The notes: generated by a model not told the origin, from the letters alone. Counted from the first letter of the stretch, positions 36,019 through 48,493 are shown. The stretch: DNA of 64,000 nt from Pseudomonas triticicola (GCF_019145375.1 NZ_JAHSTX010000002.1:62001-126000); one strand, 5' to 3'. Numbers and translations are program-made.

Positions 36019-37074
36019 ATGAGCGCGAGCACCACCGCCATCCTGCGTCACGATTGGTCTCTGGCCGAAGTCAAAGCACTCTTCGTACAGCCATTCAACG
36101 ACTTGCTGTTCCAGGCGCAAACGGTGCACCGCGCACATTTCAACGCCAACCGCGTGCAGGTCTCGACACTGTTGTCGATCAAGACCGGTGCCTGCCCGGA
36201 AGACTGCAAGTACTGCCCGCAGTCCGGGCACTACAACACCGGGCTGGAAAAAGAAAAACTGATGGAAGTGCAGAAGGTCCTCGAAGAGGCGGCCCGCGCG
36301 AAAGCCATTGGTTCGACGCGGTTCTGCATGGGCGCAGCGTGGAAACATCCGTCGGCCAAAGACATGCCGTATGTGTTGAAGATGGTTGAAGGGGTGAAAG
36401 CCCTCGGCCTGGAAACCTGCATGACCCTCGGCCGTCTCGATCAGGAGCAGACCGAAGCGCTGGCCAAGGCCGGTCTCGATTACTACAACCACAACCTCGA
36501 CACTTCGCCGGAGTTCTACGGCAGCATCATCACCACCCGCACTTACAGCGAGCGCCTGCAGACGCTGGCCTATGTGCGTGAGTCGGGGATGAAAATCTGC
36601 TCCGGCGGCATTCTCGGCATGGGCGAATCGCTGGACGATCGCGCCAATCTGCTGATCCAGCTGGCCAACCTGCCGGAGCACCCGGAATCGGTGCCGATCA
36701 ACATGCTGGTGAAAGTCGCCGGCACGCCGCTGGAAAACGCCGAAGACATCGACCCGTTCGACTTCATCCGCATGCTCGCCGTGGCGCGCATCCTCATGCC
36801 GCAATCTCACGTACGTCTGTCCGCCGGTCGCGAAGCGATGAACGAGCAGATGCAGGCCCTGGCATTTTTCGCCGGCGCCAACTCGATTTTCTACGGCGAC
36901 AAATTGCTCACCACCGCCAACCCGCAGGCGGACAAGGACATGCAGCTGTTCGCGCGCCTCGGTATCCAGCCGGAAGCTCGCGAAGAGCATTCCGATGAGG
37001 TTCATCAAGCTGCGATCGAGCAGGCACTGGTGGAGCAGAAGAGTAGCGAGCAGTTCTACAACGCTGCGGTGTAA
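36019..37074 (+). CDS. bioB: biotin synthase
   Basis: 351-aa radical SAM enzyme that inserts sulfur into dethiobiotin, the last step of biotin synthesis. The CxxxCxxC cluster motif is in [19 protein letters not shown], and the second [2Fe-2S] ligands include Cys in [16 protein letters not shown] FCMG and METCMTLG-type segments. ATG 36019 is eight bases after AAGG; the in-frame TTG at 36013 is less well placed. It is the first gene of bioBFHCD. Confidence 0.97.
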   Translation: MSASTTAILRHDWSLAEVKALFVQPFNDLLFQAQTVHRAHFNANRVQVSTLLSIKTGACPEDCKYCPQSGHYNTGLEKEKLMEVQKVLEEAARAKAIGSTRFCMGAAWKHPSAKDMPYVLKMVEGVKALGLETCMTLGRLDQEQTEALAKAGLDYYNHNLDTSPEFYGSIITTRTYSERLQTLAYVRESGMKICSGGILGMGESLDDRANLLIQLANLPEHPESVPINMLVKVAGTPLENAEDIDPFDFIRMLAVARILMPQSHVRLSAGREAMNEQMQALAFFAGANSIFYGDKLLTTANPQADKDMQLFARLGIQPEAREEHSDEVHQAAIEQALVEQKSSEQFYNAAV

Positions 37075-37112
37075 TAAACCGCGCGGATTGCCCTGAAGGA
37101 ATGCAAAACCCA

Positions 37113-37201
37113 TGTGGGAGCGAGCCTGCTCGCGAAAGCGGTTTGGCCGCCAACATCCCTGTTGGATGTGGCGCCCATTCGCGAGCAGGCTCGCCCCCAC
37201 A
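37113..37201. repeat. REP pair (REPIN) between bioB and bioF
   Basis: Reverse unit at 37113-37136 and forward unit at 37178-37201 (one mismatch), 41 bases apart, inside the biotin operon. Confidence 0.9.
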
Positions 37202-37234
37202 GGGGATCTGTGTCATTTGAAAATCGAGGCCTGC

Positions 37235-38413
37235 ATGTCTTTCGATCTCGCCGCACGCCTTGCTGCCCGCCGTGCCGACAACCTCTACCGGCAGCGTCCG
37301 CTGCTCGAATCGCCGCAAGGGCCGGAAGTGGTGGTGGACGGCCAACCGTTGCTCGCTTTCTGCAACAACGACTATCTGGGCCTGGCGAATCATCCGCAGG
37401 TGATCGAAGCCTGGCGCGCCGGTGCCGAGCGCTGGGGTGTCGGCGGTGGCGCGTCGCATCTGGTAATCGGCCACAGCAGCCCGCATCACGCGCTGGAAGA
37501 AGCACTCGCCGAACTGACCGGCCGCCCACGTGCGCTGCTGTTCACCACTGGCTACATGGCCAACCTCGGCGCGGTCACCGCGCTGGTCGGGCAGGGCGAT
37601 ACGGTGCTCGAAGACCGGCTCAATCACGCCTCGTTGCTGGACGCGGGCCTGTTGTCCGGCGCGCGTTTCAGTCGCTATCTGCACAACGACGCCGAAAGCC
37701 TGGGCAAACGCCTGGAGAAAGCCACCGGCAACACGCTGGTGGTCACCGATGGCGTGTTCAGCATGGACGGCGACCTTGCCGATCTGCCGGCACTGGCGCG
37801 TGAGGCCAAGGCCAAAGGCGCGTGGCTGATGGTCGACGATGCCCACGGCTTCGGCCCGTTGGGCGCCAACGGTGGCGGCATCGTCGAGCATTTCGGCTTG
37901 AGCCAGGACGATGTGCCGGTGTTGGTCGGGACCCTCGGCAAAGCCTTTGGCACCGCCGGGGCCTTTGTCGCCGGCAGCGAAGAGTTGATCGAAAGCCTGA
38001 TCCAGTTCGCCCGCCCGTACATCTACACCACCAGCCAACCGCCGGCGCTGGCCTGCGCGACGCTGAAAAGCCTCGAGCTGCTGCGCAGCGAACACTGGCG
38101 CCGTGAACACTTGCAGACGCTGATTCGCCAGTTCCGCCACGGCGCCGAGCAGATCGGGCTGAAGCTGATGGACAGCTTTACGCCGATCCAGCCGATCATG
38201 ATCGGCGATGCCGGCCGCGCCGTGCGGCTCTCGCAAATGCTCCGCGAGCGCGGGCTGATGGTCACTGCGATTCGCCCACCGACCGTGCCGGCCGGCAGCG
38301 CGCGCCTTCGCGTGACGCTGACCGCCGCCCACAGCGAGGCGCAGGTGCAACTGTTGCTGGAAGGGTTGGCAGATTGCTTCGCTCGATTGTCATTGGAGCC
38401 AGGCCATGCGTAA
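37235..38413 (+). CDS. bioF: 8-amino-7-oxononanoate synthase
   Basis: 392-aa PLP enzyme that condenses pimeloyl-ACP/CoA and alanine. The PLP lysine is Lys236 in [12 protein letters not shown], and the Asp/His pair is in [14 protein letters not shown] 37235 is chosen; the frame upstream is REP translation. The next gene starts inside its 3' end (38406), so the two are coupled. Confidence 0.96.
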   Translation: MSFDLAARLAARRADNLYRQRPLLESPQGPEVVVDGQPLLAFCNNDYLGLANHPQVIEAWRAGAERWGVGGGASHLVIGHSSPHHALEEALAELTGRPRALLFTTGYMANLGAVTALVGQGDTVLEDRLNHASLLDAGLLSGARFSRYLHNDAESLGKRLEKATGNTLVVTDGVFSMDGDLADLPALAREAKAKGAWLMVDDAHGFGPLGANGGGIVEHFGLSQDDVPVLVGTLGKAFGTAGAFVAGSEELIESLIQFARPYIYTTSQPPALACATLKSLELLRSEHWRREHLQTLIRQFRHGAEQIGLKLMDSFTPIQPIMIGDAGRAVRLSQMLRERGLMVTAIRPPTVPAGSARLRVTLTAAHSEAQVQLLLEGLADCFARLSLEPGHA

Positions 38414-39137
38414 TCGTCTGATCCTGCTGCCCGGCTGGGGCCTCGGCGTGTCGCCGCTGGAACCGCTGGCCGCAGCATTGCGTGGCCTCGACGAACATCT
38501 GCAAGTCGAGATCGAACCGCTGCCGGAGCTGGATTCCGCTGATCTTGAAGACTGGCTCGACGAACTCGATGCGCGCATTCCGCAGGAAGTCTGGCTCGGT
38601 GGCTGGTCGCTGGGCGGCATGCTCGCCAGCGAACTGGCGGCACGACGCGGCGAGGCGTGCTGCGGGCTGCTGACGCTGGCGAGCAACCCTGCGTTTGTCG
38701 CCCATGAGCAGTGGCCGAACGCGATGCCTGGCGAGACCTTCGATGCGTTTCTTGCCGGTTGTCAGGCCGACCCGCGTACCACGCTCAAGCGCTTCTCTCT
38801 TTTATGTGCGCAAGGTTCGCCAGATCCGCGTGGCTTGTCGCGCTTGCTGCTCGCTGGCGCGCCGGCAACCGCGCCGGCCGCGCTGATGGCAGGGCTGGAG
38901 CTGCTTGCGCAACTGGACACACGCCAAGCGTTGCTGGGGTTTCGCGGCCCGCAGTTTCATCTGTTCGGCGGACAGGATGCGCTGGTCCCGGCGGAAGCGG
39001 CCGGCGCATTGTTCGCGCTGTTGCCGGATATCGAAATTGGTCTGATCGAACAGGCCAGCCATGCTTTTCTGCTGGAAGACCCGCACGGAGTCGCGGGCGC
39101 GATCCAGGCTTTTCTTCATGAGTGCGCTGATGACTGA
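38406..39137 (+). CDS. bioH: pimeloyl-ACP methyl ester carboxylesterase
   Basis: 243-aa alpha/beta hydrolase that removes the methyl group from pimeloyl-ACP methyl ester. The nucleophile is Ser68 in GWSLGG, the acid is expected in [13 protein letters not shown], and the base is expected in [12 protein letters not shown]. It overlaps bioF by eight bases and bioC by eight. Members are divergent in sequence, so the assignment rests partly on operon position. Confidence 0.92.
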   Translation: MRNRLILLPGWGLGVSPLEPLAAALRGLDEHLQVEIEPLPELDSADLEDWLDELDARIPQEVWLGGWSLGGMLASELAARRGEACCGLLTLASNPAFVAHEQWPNAMPGETFDAFLAGCQADPRTTLKRFSLLCAQGSPDPRGLSRLLLAGAPATAPAALMAGLELLAQLDTRQALLGFRGPQFHLFGGQDALVPAEAAGALFALLPDIEIGLIEQASHAFLLEDPHGVAGAIQAFLHECADD

Positions 39138-39939
39138 TCTGTCCCTTGTGCTGCCTGGGGGCTTGCCCGACAAGCGTCAGGTTGCGGCGTCTTTTTCCCG
39201 TGCTGCGGCCAGTTACGACAGCGTCGCCGAGTTTCAGCGTGACGTCGGCACGCGGCTGCTTGAGCGTTTGCCTGGGAGTTTCATGCCGTCGCGGTGGCTC
39301 GATCTCGGTTGCGGCACCGGCTATTTCACCCGCGCGCTGGCCTCGCGTTTCACCCAGGGCATCGGTGTCGCGCTGGACATTGCCGAGGGCATGCTCAATC
39401 ACGCACGGCCGTTGGGTGGCGCTGAGCATTTCATTGCTGGCGATGCCGAACGGCTGCCGTTGCAGGAAGCGAGCTTCGATCTGATTTTCTCCAGTCTCGC
39501 GGTGCAGTGGTGCGCCGACTTCGAGGCGGTGCTCAGCGAAGCCTTGCGCGTGCTTAAACCGGGCGGGATTTTTGCCTTTGCTAGTCTGTGTACAGGGACG
39601 CTGTACGAATTGCGGGAGAGTTGGCAGCAGGTCGACGGGCTGGTGCACGTCAATCGCTTCCGCGCCTTCGCCCGCTATGAACAGTTATGTGCCGGCAGTG
39701 GCATGCGCATTTTGGCGCTGGAGAATCAGCCGCACGTGTTGCATTACCCGGATGTGCGCAGCCTGACTCACGAGCTGAAGGCGCTGGGCGCGCATAATCT
39801 GAATCCCGGGCGGCCGGGCGGTTTGACAGGACGGGCGCGGATTCTCGGGCTGATCGACGCGTATGAGCGCTTCCGTCAGGTGTCGGGGCTGCCGGCAACG
39901 TATCAGGTGGTGTACGCCGTGTTGGAGAAACCTCTATGA
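39130..39939 (+). CDS. bioC: malonyl-ACP O-methyltransferase
   Basis: 269-aa SAM methyltransferase that opens biotin synthesis by methylating malonyl-ACP. Motif I is [15 protein letters not shown], and [19 protein letters not shown] is the typical BioC start. ATG 39130 (MTDLSLV) is used; ATG 39118 in the same frame is possible. It overlaps bioH and its stop overlaps the bioD start (ATGA, 39936-39939). Confidence 0.94.
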   Translation: MTDLSLVLPGGLPDKRQVAASFSRAAASYDSVAEFQRDVGTRLLERLPGSFMPSRWLDLGCGTGYFTRALASRFTQGIGVALDIAEGMLNHARPLGGAEHFIAGDAERLPLQEASFDLIFSSLAVQWCADFEAVLSEALRVLKPGGIFAFASLCTGTLYELRESWQQVDGLVHVNRFRAFARYEQLCAGSGMRILALENQPHVLHYPDVRSLTHELKALGAHNLNPGRPGGLTGRARILGLIDAYERFRQVSGLPATYQVVYAVLEKPL

Positions 39940-40616
39940 GCGCAGCCTATTTCATCACCGGTACCGACACCGATGTCGGCAAGACCACGGTTGCTGCCGG
40001 ATTGCTCCATGCGGCGCGGTCGGCAGGCTTGAGCACGGCGGCGGGCAAACCGGTGGCTTCCGGGTGCGACGTCACGCCCAAAGGCTTGCGTAATTCCGAT
40101 GCCTTGGCGCTGCTGGCCGAATGTTCGTTGCCGCTGACTTATCAACAGGTCAACCCGGTGGCGTTCGAGCCAGCGATCGCTCCGCATCTGGCGGCGCGCG
40201 AAGCGGGAGTGGCGCTGACGGTGCAATCGCTGCTGGCGCCGATGCGCGGGATTCTGGCGATGAACGCCGATTTCACCCTGATCGAAGGCGCGGGCGGCTG
40301 GCGGGTGCCGTTGGCGGATCAGGACAATCTCTCGGACCTGGCGATTGCGCTGCAGCTGCCGGTGATTCTGGTGGTGGGCGTGAGGCTGGGGTGCATCAGT
40401 CATGCGTTGCTAACCGCCGAGGCGATTGCCCGAGATGGCCTGCAATTGGCGGGGTGGGTGGCCAATATTATCGATCCGAAAACTTCGCGGCTGGAGGAAA
40501 ATCTGGCAACGTTGGCCGAGCGCATTCCCGCGCCGTGCCTGGGCCGGGTGCCGAAACTCAAGGCGTTGAGCGCCGAAGCGGTGGCCGAGCATTTGCAACT
40601 GGATTTGCTCGATTAA
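39936..40616 (+). CDS. bioD: dethiobiotin synthetase
   Basis: 226-aa ATP-dependent ring-closing enzyme that carboxylates 7,8-diaminononanoate. The P-loop [16 protein letters not shown] holds Lys16, and [11 protein letters not shown] is the conserved active-site segment. The start overlaps bioC. bioA is not in this window, as expected since it lies elsewhere in Pseudomonas. Confidence 0.96.
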   Translation: MSAAYFITGTDTDVGKTTVAAGLLHAARSAGLSTAAGKPVASGCDVTPKGLRNSDALALLAECSLPLTYQQVNPVAFEPAIAPHLAAREAGVALTVQSLLAPMRGILAMNADFTLIEGAGGWRVPLADQDNLSDLAIALQLPVILVVGVRLGCISHALLTAEAIARDGLQLAGWVANIIDPKTSRLEENLATLAERIPAPCLGRVPKLKALSAEAVAEHLQLDLLD

Positions 40617-40724
40617 GTTTCTCGCTATGAACAGGCACTGTGCCATTAGTGTTTTTGACGGGTGTTTTGCCGGCGCGTCTGCTTCAATGGCGAGCATTGA
40701 TCCTTTGCAGGGATGAGAGTGACT

Positions 40725-41021
40725 ATGGAAATCTCCGGCAACACAGCTTTTTATGCGGGGCTGAGCTCGATTCAGTCCGGTCAGAACCGCGTCGATCAGG
40801 CCGCCAGCCAGATCGCCAACAACACTATCGAACGTTCGGTGACCAGCCAGTCGTCCGAAGTGCAGGTCAATCGCCTGCGCGGCGTGGATCGCGCACAAGA
40901 ATCGGATCTGGCGAGCAATATCGTCGAGCTGTCGCAGGGCAAGATCCAGGCAGAGCTGGGTGTGAAGGTGGCCAAGGCTTCCGACGAAGTGCTCGGGACG
41001 ATCATCGATACCTTCGCCTGA
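40725..41021 (+). CDS. 98-aa protein resembling a miniature flagellar rod/hook protein
   Basis: 98 aa, no signal peptide and no TM segment. The first 35 residues (NTAFYAGLSSIQSGQNRVDQ then AASQIANN) follow the pattern of the N-terminal helix of flagellar axial proteins such as FlgB, FlgC and FlgG. The end (LASNIVELSQGKIQAELGVK then VAKASDEVLGTIIDTF) follows their C-terminal helix. The folded middle domain is missing. ATG 40725 (MEISGN) is preferred to 40713. The gene has its own terminator at 41043-41070. A homologue occupies the same place after bioD in P. aeruginosa. Function unknown; the flagellar relation is an inference from pattern. Confidence 0.85.
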   Translation: MEISGNTAFYAGLSSIQSGQNRVDQAASQIANNTIERSVTSQSSEVQVNRLRGVDRAQESDLASNIVELSQGKIQAELGVKVAKASDEVLGTIIDTFA

Positions 41022-41042
41022 TCGAATTTGTTGTAGACCCCG

Positions 41043-41070
41043 AAACGCCGCGCCTTGTCGCGGCGTTTTT
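41043..41070 (+). terminator. terminator of the 98-aa protein gene
   Basis: Stem AAACGCCGCG / CGCGGCGTTT with loop CCTTGT followed by TTTTT. Confidence 0.88.
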
Positions 41071-41191
41071 CGTTTAAGTCCTTCTTGCTCAACTAATCTT
41101 TTCTTCAACGCCCGTGACTTGCGTGAAGTCGCGGCGATTTTTCGTTTCCGGCGTTTGGAAAAGCTGATGACGAACGGCAAAAGATCGATGC

Positions 41192-41236
41192 TTGACAAGA
41201 TTTCGGCGTAAACGTATGTTTCAAACAACTGTTTGA
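41192..41236 (+). promoter_or_regulatory. sigma-70 promoter with PsrA-type operator for the first acyl-CoA dehydrogenase
   Basis: A -35 TTGACA (41192-41197), exactly 17 bases, then a -10 TATGTT (41215-41220). Directly after it lies the perfect palindrome TCAAACAACTGTTTGA (41221-41236), which fits the PsrA motif of a (G/C)AAAC half-site, 2-4 bases and GTTTG/C. PsrA is the long-chain fatty-acid-responsive repressor of beta-oxidation genes in Pseudomonas. The site would cover the transcription start. Confidence 0.75.
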
Positions 41237-41296
41237 CCGTCACAACAACTCAACACGGTCGTTCATTCCCGGTTACATCAGCAGAGGTTTATCGCT

Positions 41297-43102
41297 ATGC
41301 CTGACTACAAGGCCCCCTTGCGTGATATTCGCTTCGTACGTGACGAACTGCTCGGCTACGAAGCGCACTATCAGAGCCTGCCAGCGTGCGCCGACGCCAC
41401 GCCGGACATGGTTGACGCCATCCTCGAGGAAGGCGCCAAGTTTTGTGAGCAGGTACTGGCGCCGCTGAACCGCGTGGGCGACATCGAAGGTTGCACCTGG
41501 AGCGAGTCCGGCGTGAAAACCCCGACTGGCTTCAAAGAGGCGTACAAGCAATTCGTCGAAGGTGGCTGGCCAAGCCTGGCCCACGACGTTGAGCACGGCG
41601 GCCAAGGTCTGCCTGAGTCGCTGGGCCTGGCAGTGAGCGAAATGGTCGGCGAAGCCAACTGGTCGTGGGGCATGTACCCAGGCCTGTCGCACGGTGCGAT
41701 GAACACCATCTCCGAGCACGGCACCCCTGAGCAGCAGGAAGCCTATCTGACCAAACTGGTCTCCGGCGAATGGACCGGCACCATGTGCCTGACCGAACCG
41801 CACTGCGGCACCGACCTGGGCATGCTGCGCACCAAGGCCGAGCCTCAGGCCGACGGTTCCTACAAAGTCTCCGGCACCAAGATCTTCATCTCGGCCGGCG
41901 AACACGACATGGCCGATAACATCGTCCACATCGTACTGGCGCGTCTGCCCGATGCACCGGCTGGCACCAAAGGCATCTCGCTGTTCATCGTTCCAAAGTT
42001 CCTGCCAAACGCCGATGGCACCATTGGCGCGCGCAACGCAGTGAGCTGCGGTTCGCTGGAACACAAGATGGGCATCCACGGCAACGCCACTTGCGTGATG
42101 AACTTCGACGGCGCCACCGGTTACCTGATCGGCCCGGCGAACAAAGGTCTGAACTGCATGTTCACCTTTATGAACACCGCTCGCCTCGGTACCGCACTGC
42201 AAGGTCTGGCTCACGCCGAAATCGGCTTCCAGGGCGGTCTGAAATACGCTCGTGATCGCCTGCAAATGCGCTCGCTGACTGGCCCGAAAGCGCCGGACAA
42301 AGCCGCTGACCCGATCATCGTCCACCCGGACGTGCGCCGCATGCTGTTGACCATGAAGGCGTTCGCCGAAGGCAACCGCGCGATGGTCTACTTCACTGCG
42401 AAGCAGGTCGACATCGTCAAATACGGCGTCGATGAAGAAGAGAAGAAAAAGGCCGACGCGCTGCTGGCGTTCATGACCCCGATCGCCAAAGCGTTCATGA
42501 CCGAAGTCGGGTTCGAAGCCGCCAACCACGGCGTGCAGATCTACGGCGGCCACGGCTTCATCGCCGAGTGGGGCATGGAGCAGAACGTTCGCGACAGCCG
42601 CATTTCGATGCTGTACGAAGGCACCACCGGCATCCAGGCCCTCGACCTGCTCGGCCGTAAAGTGCTGATGACTCAAGGCGAAGCTTTGAAAGGCTTCACC
42701 AAGATCGTCCACAAGTTCTGCCAGACCAACGAAGGCAACGAAGCCGTCCAGGAATTCGTCGCGCCGCTGGCTGCACTGAACAAGGAATGGGGCGAGCTGA
42801 CCATGAAGGTCGGTATGGCCGCCATGAAAGACCGCGAAGAAGTCGGCGCGGCCTCCGTGGACTACCTGATGTACTCCGGTTATGCCTGCTTGGCCTACTT
42901 CTGGGCGGACATGGCGCGTCTGGCTGCGGAAAAACTGGCCGCCGGCACCAGCGACGAGGCCTTCTACACCGCCAAGCTGCAAACCGCGCGCTTCTACTTC
43001 CAGCGCATCCTGCCGCGTACCCGTACGCACGTGGCCACTATGCTGTCGGGTGCTGGCAACCTGATGGACATGAAAGAAGAAGACTTCGCGCTGGGCTATT
43101 AA
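41297..43102 (+). CDS. acyl-CoA dehydrogenase (first of three paralogues)
   Basis: 601-aa FAD enzyme for the first step of fatty-acid beta-oxidation. It is of the ~600-residue bacterial type with an N-terminal extension ([20 protein letters not shown]), the FAD domain with [14 protein letters not shown] and FISAGEHDM, the C-terminal helical domain ([16 protein letters not shown]) and an extra C-terminal helical segment. It corresponds in position to P. aeruginosa PA0506, described as FadE1. The upstream PsrA-like operator supports induction by long-chain fatty acids. Chain-length preference cannot be read from sequence. Confidence 0.93.
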   Translation: MPDYKAPLRDIRFVRDELLGYEAHYQSLPACADATPDMVDAILEEGAKFCEQVLAPLNRVGDIEGCTWSESGVKTPTGFKEAYKQFVEGGWPSLAHDVEHGGQGLPESLGLAVSEMVGEANWSWGMYPGLSHGAMNTISEHGTPEQQEAYLTKLVSGEWTGTMCLTEPHCGTDLGMLRTKAEPQADGSYKVSGTKIFISAGEHDMADNIVHIVLARLPDAPAGTKGISLFIVPKFLPNADGTIGARNAVSCGSLEHKMGIHGNATCVMNFDGATGYLIGPANKGLNCMFTFMNTARLGTALQGLAHAEIGFQGGLKYARDRLQMRSLTGPKAPDKAADPIIVHPDVRRMLLTMKAFAEGNRAMVYFTAKQVDIVKYGVDEEEKKKADALLAFMTPIAKAFMTEVGFEAANHGVQIYGGHGFIAEWGMEQNVRDSRISMLYEGTTGIQALDLLGRKVLMTQGEALKGFTKIVHKFCQTNEGNEAVQEFVAPLAALNKEWGELTMKVGMAAMKDREEVGAASVDYLMYSGYACLAYFWADMARLAAEKLAAGTSDEAFYTAKLQTARFYFQRILPRTRTHVATMLSGAGNLMDMKEEDFALGY

Positions 43103-43120
43103 GCCTTAACGCAGTCTGAC

Positions 43121-43158
43121 GAAAACCGCTGCTCCCGTTAGGGGGCAGCGGTTTTTTT
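43121..43158 (+). terminator. terminator after the first acyl-CoA dehydrogenase
   Basis: Stem AAAACCGCTGCTCCC / GGGGGCAGCGGTTTT with loop GTTA and seven Ts. Confidence 0.9.
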
Positions 43159-43293
43159 ATTGGCGGATCGCTCAGATAGTCGAGCTTCCGGCCGTTATAA
43201 AGACCGTGTGTGATCTGGATCACATTGTGTGGGCTTGGCCGCACTTTGCAGGCACAATGCCATCTCTTTGCTATGACGGGTCGGAGCTTACCC

Positions 43294-44583
43294 TTGCCGC
43301 GTTCTTCCGCTGTACGTTTCAGCCATTTCCTGCCATCACTGCTGTTGTTGCTTGCGGGGTTGGCGGCTGCGTACGTCAAAGACCTCAGCGTGTTTTTCAC
43401 GTCGCTGTTCAACGTCCTGCCGACATTGGTTCTGCTCCTCGGTGGCGCTTATTGCGCGGTGTATCGACGTCAGCGCGAACTGTTTCTGATGCTGACGGTG
43501 TACATCGCCTACTTTTTGCTCGATACCCAGACCGATTTCTACCGCGACAACGGCAAGGTTCGCGAAGATGCTGCAGTGGTGTTTCATCTGGTCTGCCTGT
43601 TGTTGCCGCTGTTGTTCGGATTATTCGCCGCATGGCAGGAACGTACTCATCTTTTTCAGGACATGGTTGCCCGGTTCGCTGTGCTGCTAGCGTTTGGCAG
43701 CGTGGCGCTAGGCCTGGAGCAAAGTTACCCACAGGCGCTACTGCTGTGGCTCTCGGAGATCCGCTGGCCGGCGCTGCACGGCGCGTGGATGAGTCTGATC
43801 CAGTTGTCCTATCCAGTGTTCATCTCGGCCTTCCTGCTCCTGGCCTGGCAATACTGGCGCAACCCGCGTCCGTTGCACGCGGCGCAACTGGTCGGCTTGC
43901 TCGGTGTGTTCTGGATGTTGCCGAAGACCTTCATTCTGCCGTTCACCCTGAACATCATGTGCAGCCAGGTGATGCTGATGATCGCCGCCGCCGTTGCGCA
44001 TGAGGCCTATCAAATGGCCTTCCGCGACGAGCTCACCGGCCTGCCGGGACGACGTGCGCTCAACGAACGCATGCAGAGACTGGGGCGCAACTATGTCCTG
44101 GCGATGAGCGACGTCGATCACTTCAAGAAATTCAACGACACCCACGGCCACGATGTCGGTGATCAGGTGCTGCGGCTGGTCGCCAGCAAACTGTCGAAAA
44201 TCAGCGGTGGCGGTAGGGCGTATCGCTACGGCGGTGAGGAATTTGCCTTGGTGTTCGCAGGCAAGACCCTTGAGGAGTGCATGCCGCACCTGGAAGTGAT
44301 CCGTGAATCGATTGCGTCTTACAGCATTCAGTTACGCAACCAGGAAAACCGCCCGCAGGATGATCAGCAAGGGCGCCAGCGCCGCAGCGGTGCCGGGGCT
44401 TCGGCAGTGTCGGTGACGGTGAGTATCGGCGTCGCCGAACGTGTCGAGCAGCGCACCCCGGAAGAAGTGCTCAAGTCCGCCGACCAGGCGTTGTACAGCG
44501 CCAAGGGTGCCGGGCGTAACTGCGTCATGGCATTCGGGCAGAACCGCCGTGGCGCGGTGCGCATGGACGCTGCTGCGGGTTGA
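43294..44583 (+). CDS. membrane diguanylate cyclase (GGEEF)
   Basis: About 429 aa. Seven hydrophobic segments fill roughly residues 10-235, followed by a GGDEF domain with RDELTGLPGRRALNE, the active-site signature RYGGEEFALVF and SIGVAERVEQRTPEEVL. The intact GGEEF predicts c-di-GMP synthesis. A Q/D/R-rich insertion (ENRPQDDQQGRQRRSGAGAS) lies after the active site. TTG 43294 has GGAG seven bases upstream; ATG 43273 in the same frame has no RBS. No RxxD inhibitory site was seen just before the signature. Confidence 0.88.
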   Translation: MPRSSAVRFSHFLPSLLLLLAGLAAAYVKDLSVFFTSLFNVLPTLVLLLGGAYCAVYRRQRELFLMLTVYIAYFLLDTQTDFYRDNGKVREDAAVVFHLVCLLLPLLFGLFAAWQERTHLFQDMVARFAVLLAFGSVALGLEQSYPQALLLWLSEIRWPALHGAWMSLIQLSYPVFISAFLLLAWQYWRNPRPLHAAQLVGLLGVFWMLPKTFILPFTLNIMCSQVMLMIAAAVAHEAYQMAFRDELTGLPGRRALNERMQRLGRNYVLAMSDVDHFKKFNDTHGHDVGDQVLRLVASKLSKISGGGRAYRYGGEEFALVFAGKTLEECMPHLEVIRESIASYSIQLRNQENRPQDDQQGRQRRSGAGASAVSVTVSIGVAERVEQRTPEEVLKSADQALYSAKGAGRNCVMAFGQNRRGAVRMDAAAG

Positions 44584-44673
44584 GTGATGACGGCGCATTC
44601 AGCGCCTGCACAGTGATTGTCGCACGTGGTGGCCAGCAGTAGGTTGGAGGAATCTGCTGACGGAGAAGCCACC

Positions 44674-46470
44674 ATGCCCGAGTACAAAGCTCCCCTGCGC
44701 GACATGCGCTTTCTGATCGATCACGTCTTCGACTTCCACTCCAGCTACGCCAGTCTCGGCGCGCATGACGCCAGCCCGGACATGATCAGCGCGATCCTTG
44801 AAGAAGGCGCGAAGTTCTGCGAGAACGTGCTGGCCCCGCTTAATCGCAGCGGCGATGAAGAGGGCTGCCATTTCGACAACGGCGTGGTGACAACGCCTAC
44901 AGGCTTCAAGCAGGCCTTCGCACAATATGTCGAGGGCGGCTGGCACGGTTTGGCGGCTGATCCCGCTTATGGTGGCCAAGGGTTGCCGAGTTCGCTGGGA
45001 CTGGTGATCAGCGAAATGGTCGGCTCCAGCAACACGTCCTGGGGCATGTACCCCGGCCTGACCCACGGCGCGATGTCGGCGATCCACGCCCACGGTACCG
45101 CCGAGCAGAAAGACACCTACCTGAGCAAACTCACCACTGGCCAGTGGACCGGCACCATGTGCCTGACCGAAGCCCACTGCGGCACCGATCTGGGCATCAT
45201 CAAGACCCGCGCGGTGCCCCGGGCCGACGGCAGCTACGCGATCACCGGCAGCAAGATTTTCATTTCCGCCGGCGAGCATGACCTGAGCGACAACATCATC
45301 CATCTGGTCCTGGCCAAGCTGCCGGACGCACCGGCCGGAACCAAGGGCATTTCCCTGTTTATCGTGCCCAAGTTCCTGCCCGATGCAGCAGGCGAAGCGG
45401 GAGAGCGCAATGGCGTTTCCTGCGGCTCGATCGAGCACAAGATGGGCATCAAGGCTTCAGCCACCTGCGTGTTGAACTTCGATGCCGCCACCGGTTACCT
45501 GATCGGCGAGCCGAACAAGGGGCTCAACTGCATGTTCACCATGATGAACCACGCGCGGCTCGGCACCGGCATGCAGGGGCTGTGTCTGGGCGAGGCGAGT
45601 TTTCAGGGGGCGATCAAGTACGCCAACGACCGTCTGCAGATGCGCGCGCTGACCGGCGCCAAGGCCCCGGAAAAACCTGCCGATCCGATCATCGTCCACC
45701 CCGATGTGCGGCGCATGTTGCTGACCATGAAAGCCTTCAACGAAGGCAACCGCGCGCTGACCTATTTCACCGCGCAGATGCTCGATGTCGCGCACCTGAG
45801 CAGCGACGCCGAGGCGCGTCAGGAGGCCGAAGGCCTGTTGGCGTTCCTCACGCCGATCTGTAAGGCCTTCATGACCGACACCGGGCTGGAAGTGACCAAC
45901 CACGGCATGCAGGTGTTCGGCGGCCACGGTTTCATTCGTGAGTGGGGCATGGAGCAACTGGTGCGCGATTGCCGGATTGCGCCGATCTATGAAGGCACCA
46001 ATGGCATTCAGGCGCTGGACCTGCTCGGGCGCAAGGTGCTGGGCAGTCAGGGCAAGCTGCTGCGTGGCTTTACCAAAATCGTCCACAAATTCTGCGCAGC
46101 GAACGCCGACCATCCCCAGTTGGGCAGCTTCGTCGCGCAACTCAACGGGCTCAATCAACAGTGGGGCGACCTGACCATGAAGGTCGGCATGGCCGCCATG
46201 AAGAACCCGGACGAAGTCGGCGCCGCATCGGTGGATTACCTGATGTACAGCGGCTACATCATCCTGGGCTACCTGTGGCTGCGCATGGCGTTGGTTGCGC
46301 AGGCACAGCTGGAGGCGGGCGAGGGTGAGGCTGATTTCCTCAAGGGCAAACTGGCGACGTGCGAGTTCTACTTCAAGCGTTTGTTGCCGCGTACGGCTGC
46401 GCATCAGGCAGCGATCGAGGCGGGCAGTGATTGTTTGATGAATTTGCCGGCGGAGGCGTTTGCTTTGTAG
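44674..46470 (+). CDS. acyl-CoA dehydrogenase (second of three paralogues)
   Basis: 598 aa, with the same layout as the genes at 41297 and 46626: MPEYKAPLRDMRFLIDH start, [41 protein letters not shown] and [19 protein letters not shown] 44674 follows GGAGAAGCCACC. It corresponds to P. aeruginosa PA0507. No PsrA-like palindrome was seen upstream, so its control may differ from that of the first copy. Confidence 0.92.
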   Translation: MPEYKAPLRDMRFLIDHVFDFHSSYASLGAHDASPDMISAILEEGAKFCENVLAPLNRSGDEEGCHFDNGVVTTPTGFKQAFAQYVEGGWHGLAADPAYGGQGLPSSLGLVISEMVGSSNTSWGMYPGLTHGAMSAIHAHGTAEQKDTYLSKLTTGQWTGTMCLTEAHCGTDLGIIKTRAVPRADGSYAITGSKIFISAGEHDLSDNIIHLVLAKLPDAPAGTKGISLFIVPKFLPDAAGEAGERNGVSCGSIEHKMGIKASATCVLNFDAATGYLIGEPNKGLNCMFTMMNHARLGTGMQGLCLGEASFQGAIKYANDRLQMRALTGAKAPEKPADPIIVHPDVRRMLLTMKAFNEGNRALTYFTAQMLDVAHLSSDAEARQEAEGLLAFLTPICKAFMTDTGLEVTNHGMQVFGGHGFIREWGMEQLVRDCRIAPIYEGTNGIQALDLLGRKVLGSQGKLLRGFTKIVHKFCAANADHPQLGSFVAQLNGLNQQWGDLTMKVGMAAMKNPDEVGAASVDYLMYSGYIILGYLWLRMALVAQAQLEAGEGEADFLKGKLATCEFYFKRLLPRTAAHQAAIEAGSDCLMNLPAEAFAL

Positions 46471-46479
46471 GGCAGATCG

Positions 46480-46500
46480 AAAGATCGCGGCGATCTTTTT
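46480..46500 (+). terminator. terminator after the second acyl-CoA dehydrogenase
   Basis: Stem AAAGATCG / CGATCTTT with a 3-base loop and a T run. Confidence 0.75.
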
Positions 46501-46625
46501 CAGGTGACTAAAAATAACAAATCAGTCACCGGTTGACCCTATGTGTCGCAAAAGTTGTTGAGGTACACTCGGGCTCAGAAAATATCATTCCACGAACCAC
46601 CTGTTTAGATCTTGCGAGGTTTGCC

Positions 46626-48404
<1,779 letters not shown>

Positions 48405-48418
48405 TCCTGTAGACGTCA

Positions 48419-48436
48419 TGTAAGCATTTGCTTACG
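48419..48436 (+). promoter_or_regulatory. GacA upstream activating sequence of rsmY
   Basis: TGTAAGCATTTGCTTACG matches the GacA-box consensus TGTAAG-N6-CTTACA at 11 of 12 defined positions. It lies about 66 bases (centre) ahead of the inferred rsmY start, the usual distance. A likely -10 (TAATCT) is at 48481-48486. Confidence 0.88.
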
Positions 48437-48493
48437 TGACGTGCTGCTGTTCTCCCATATCCGTACATTGGATCCACGGCTAATCTACATTTC

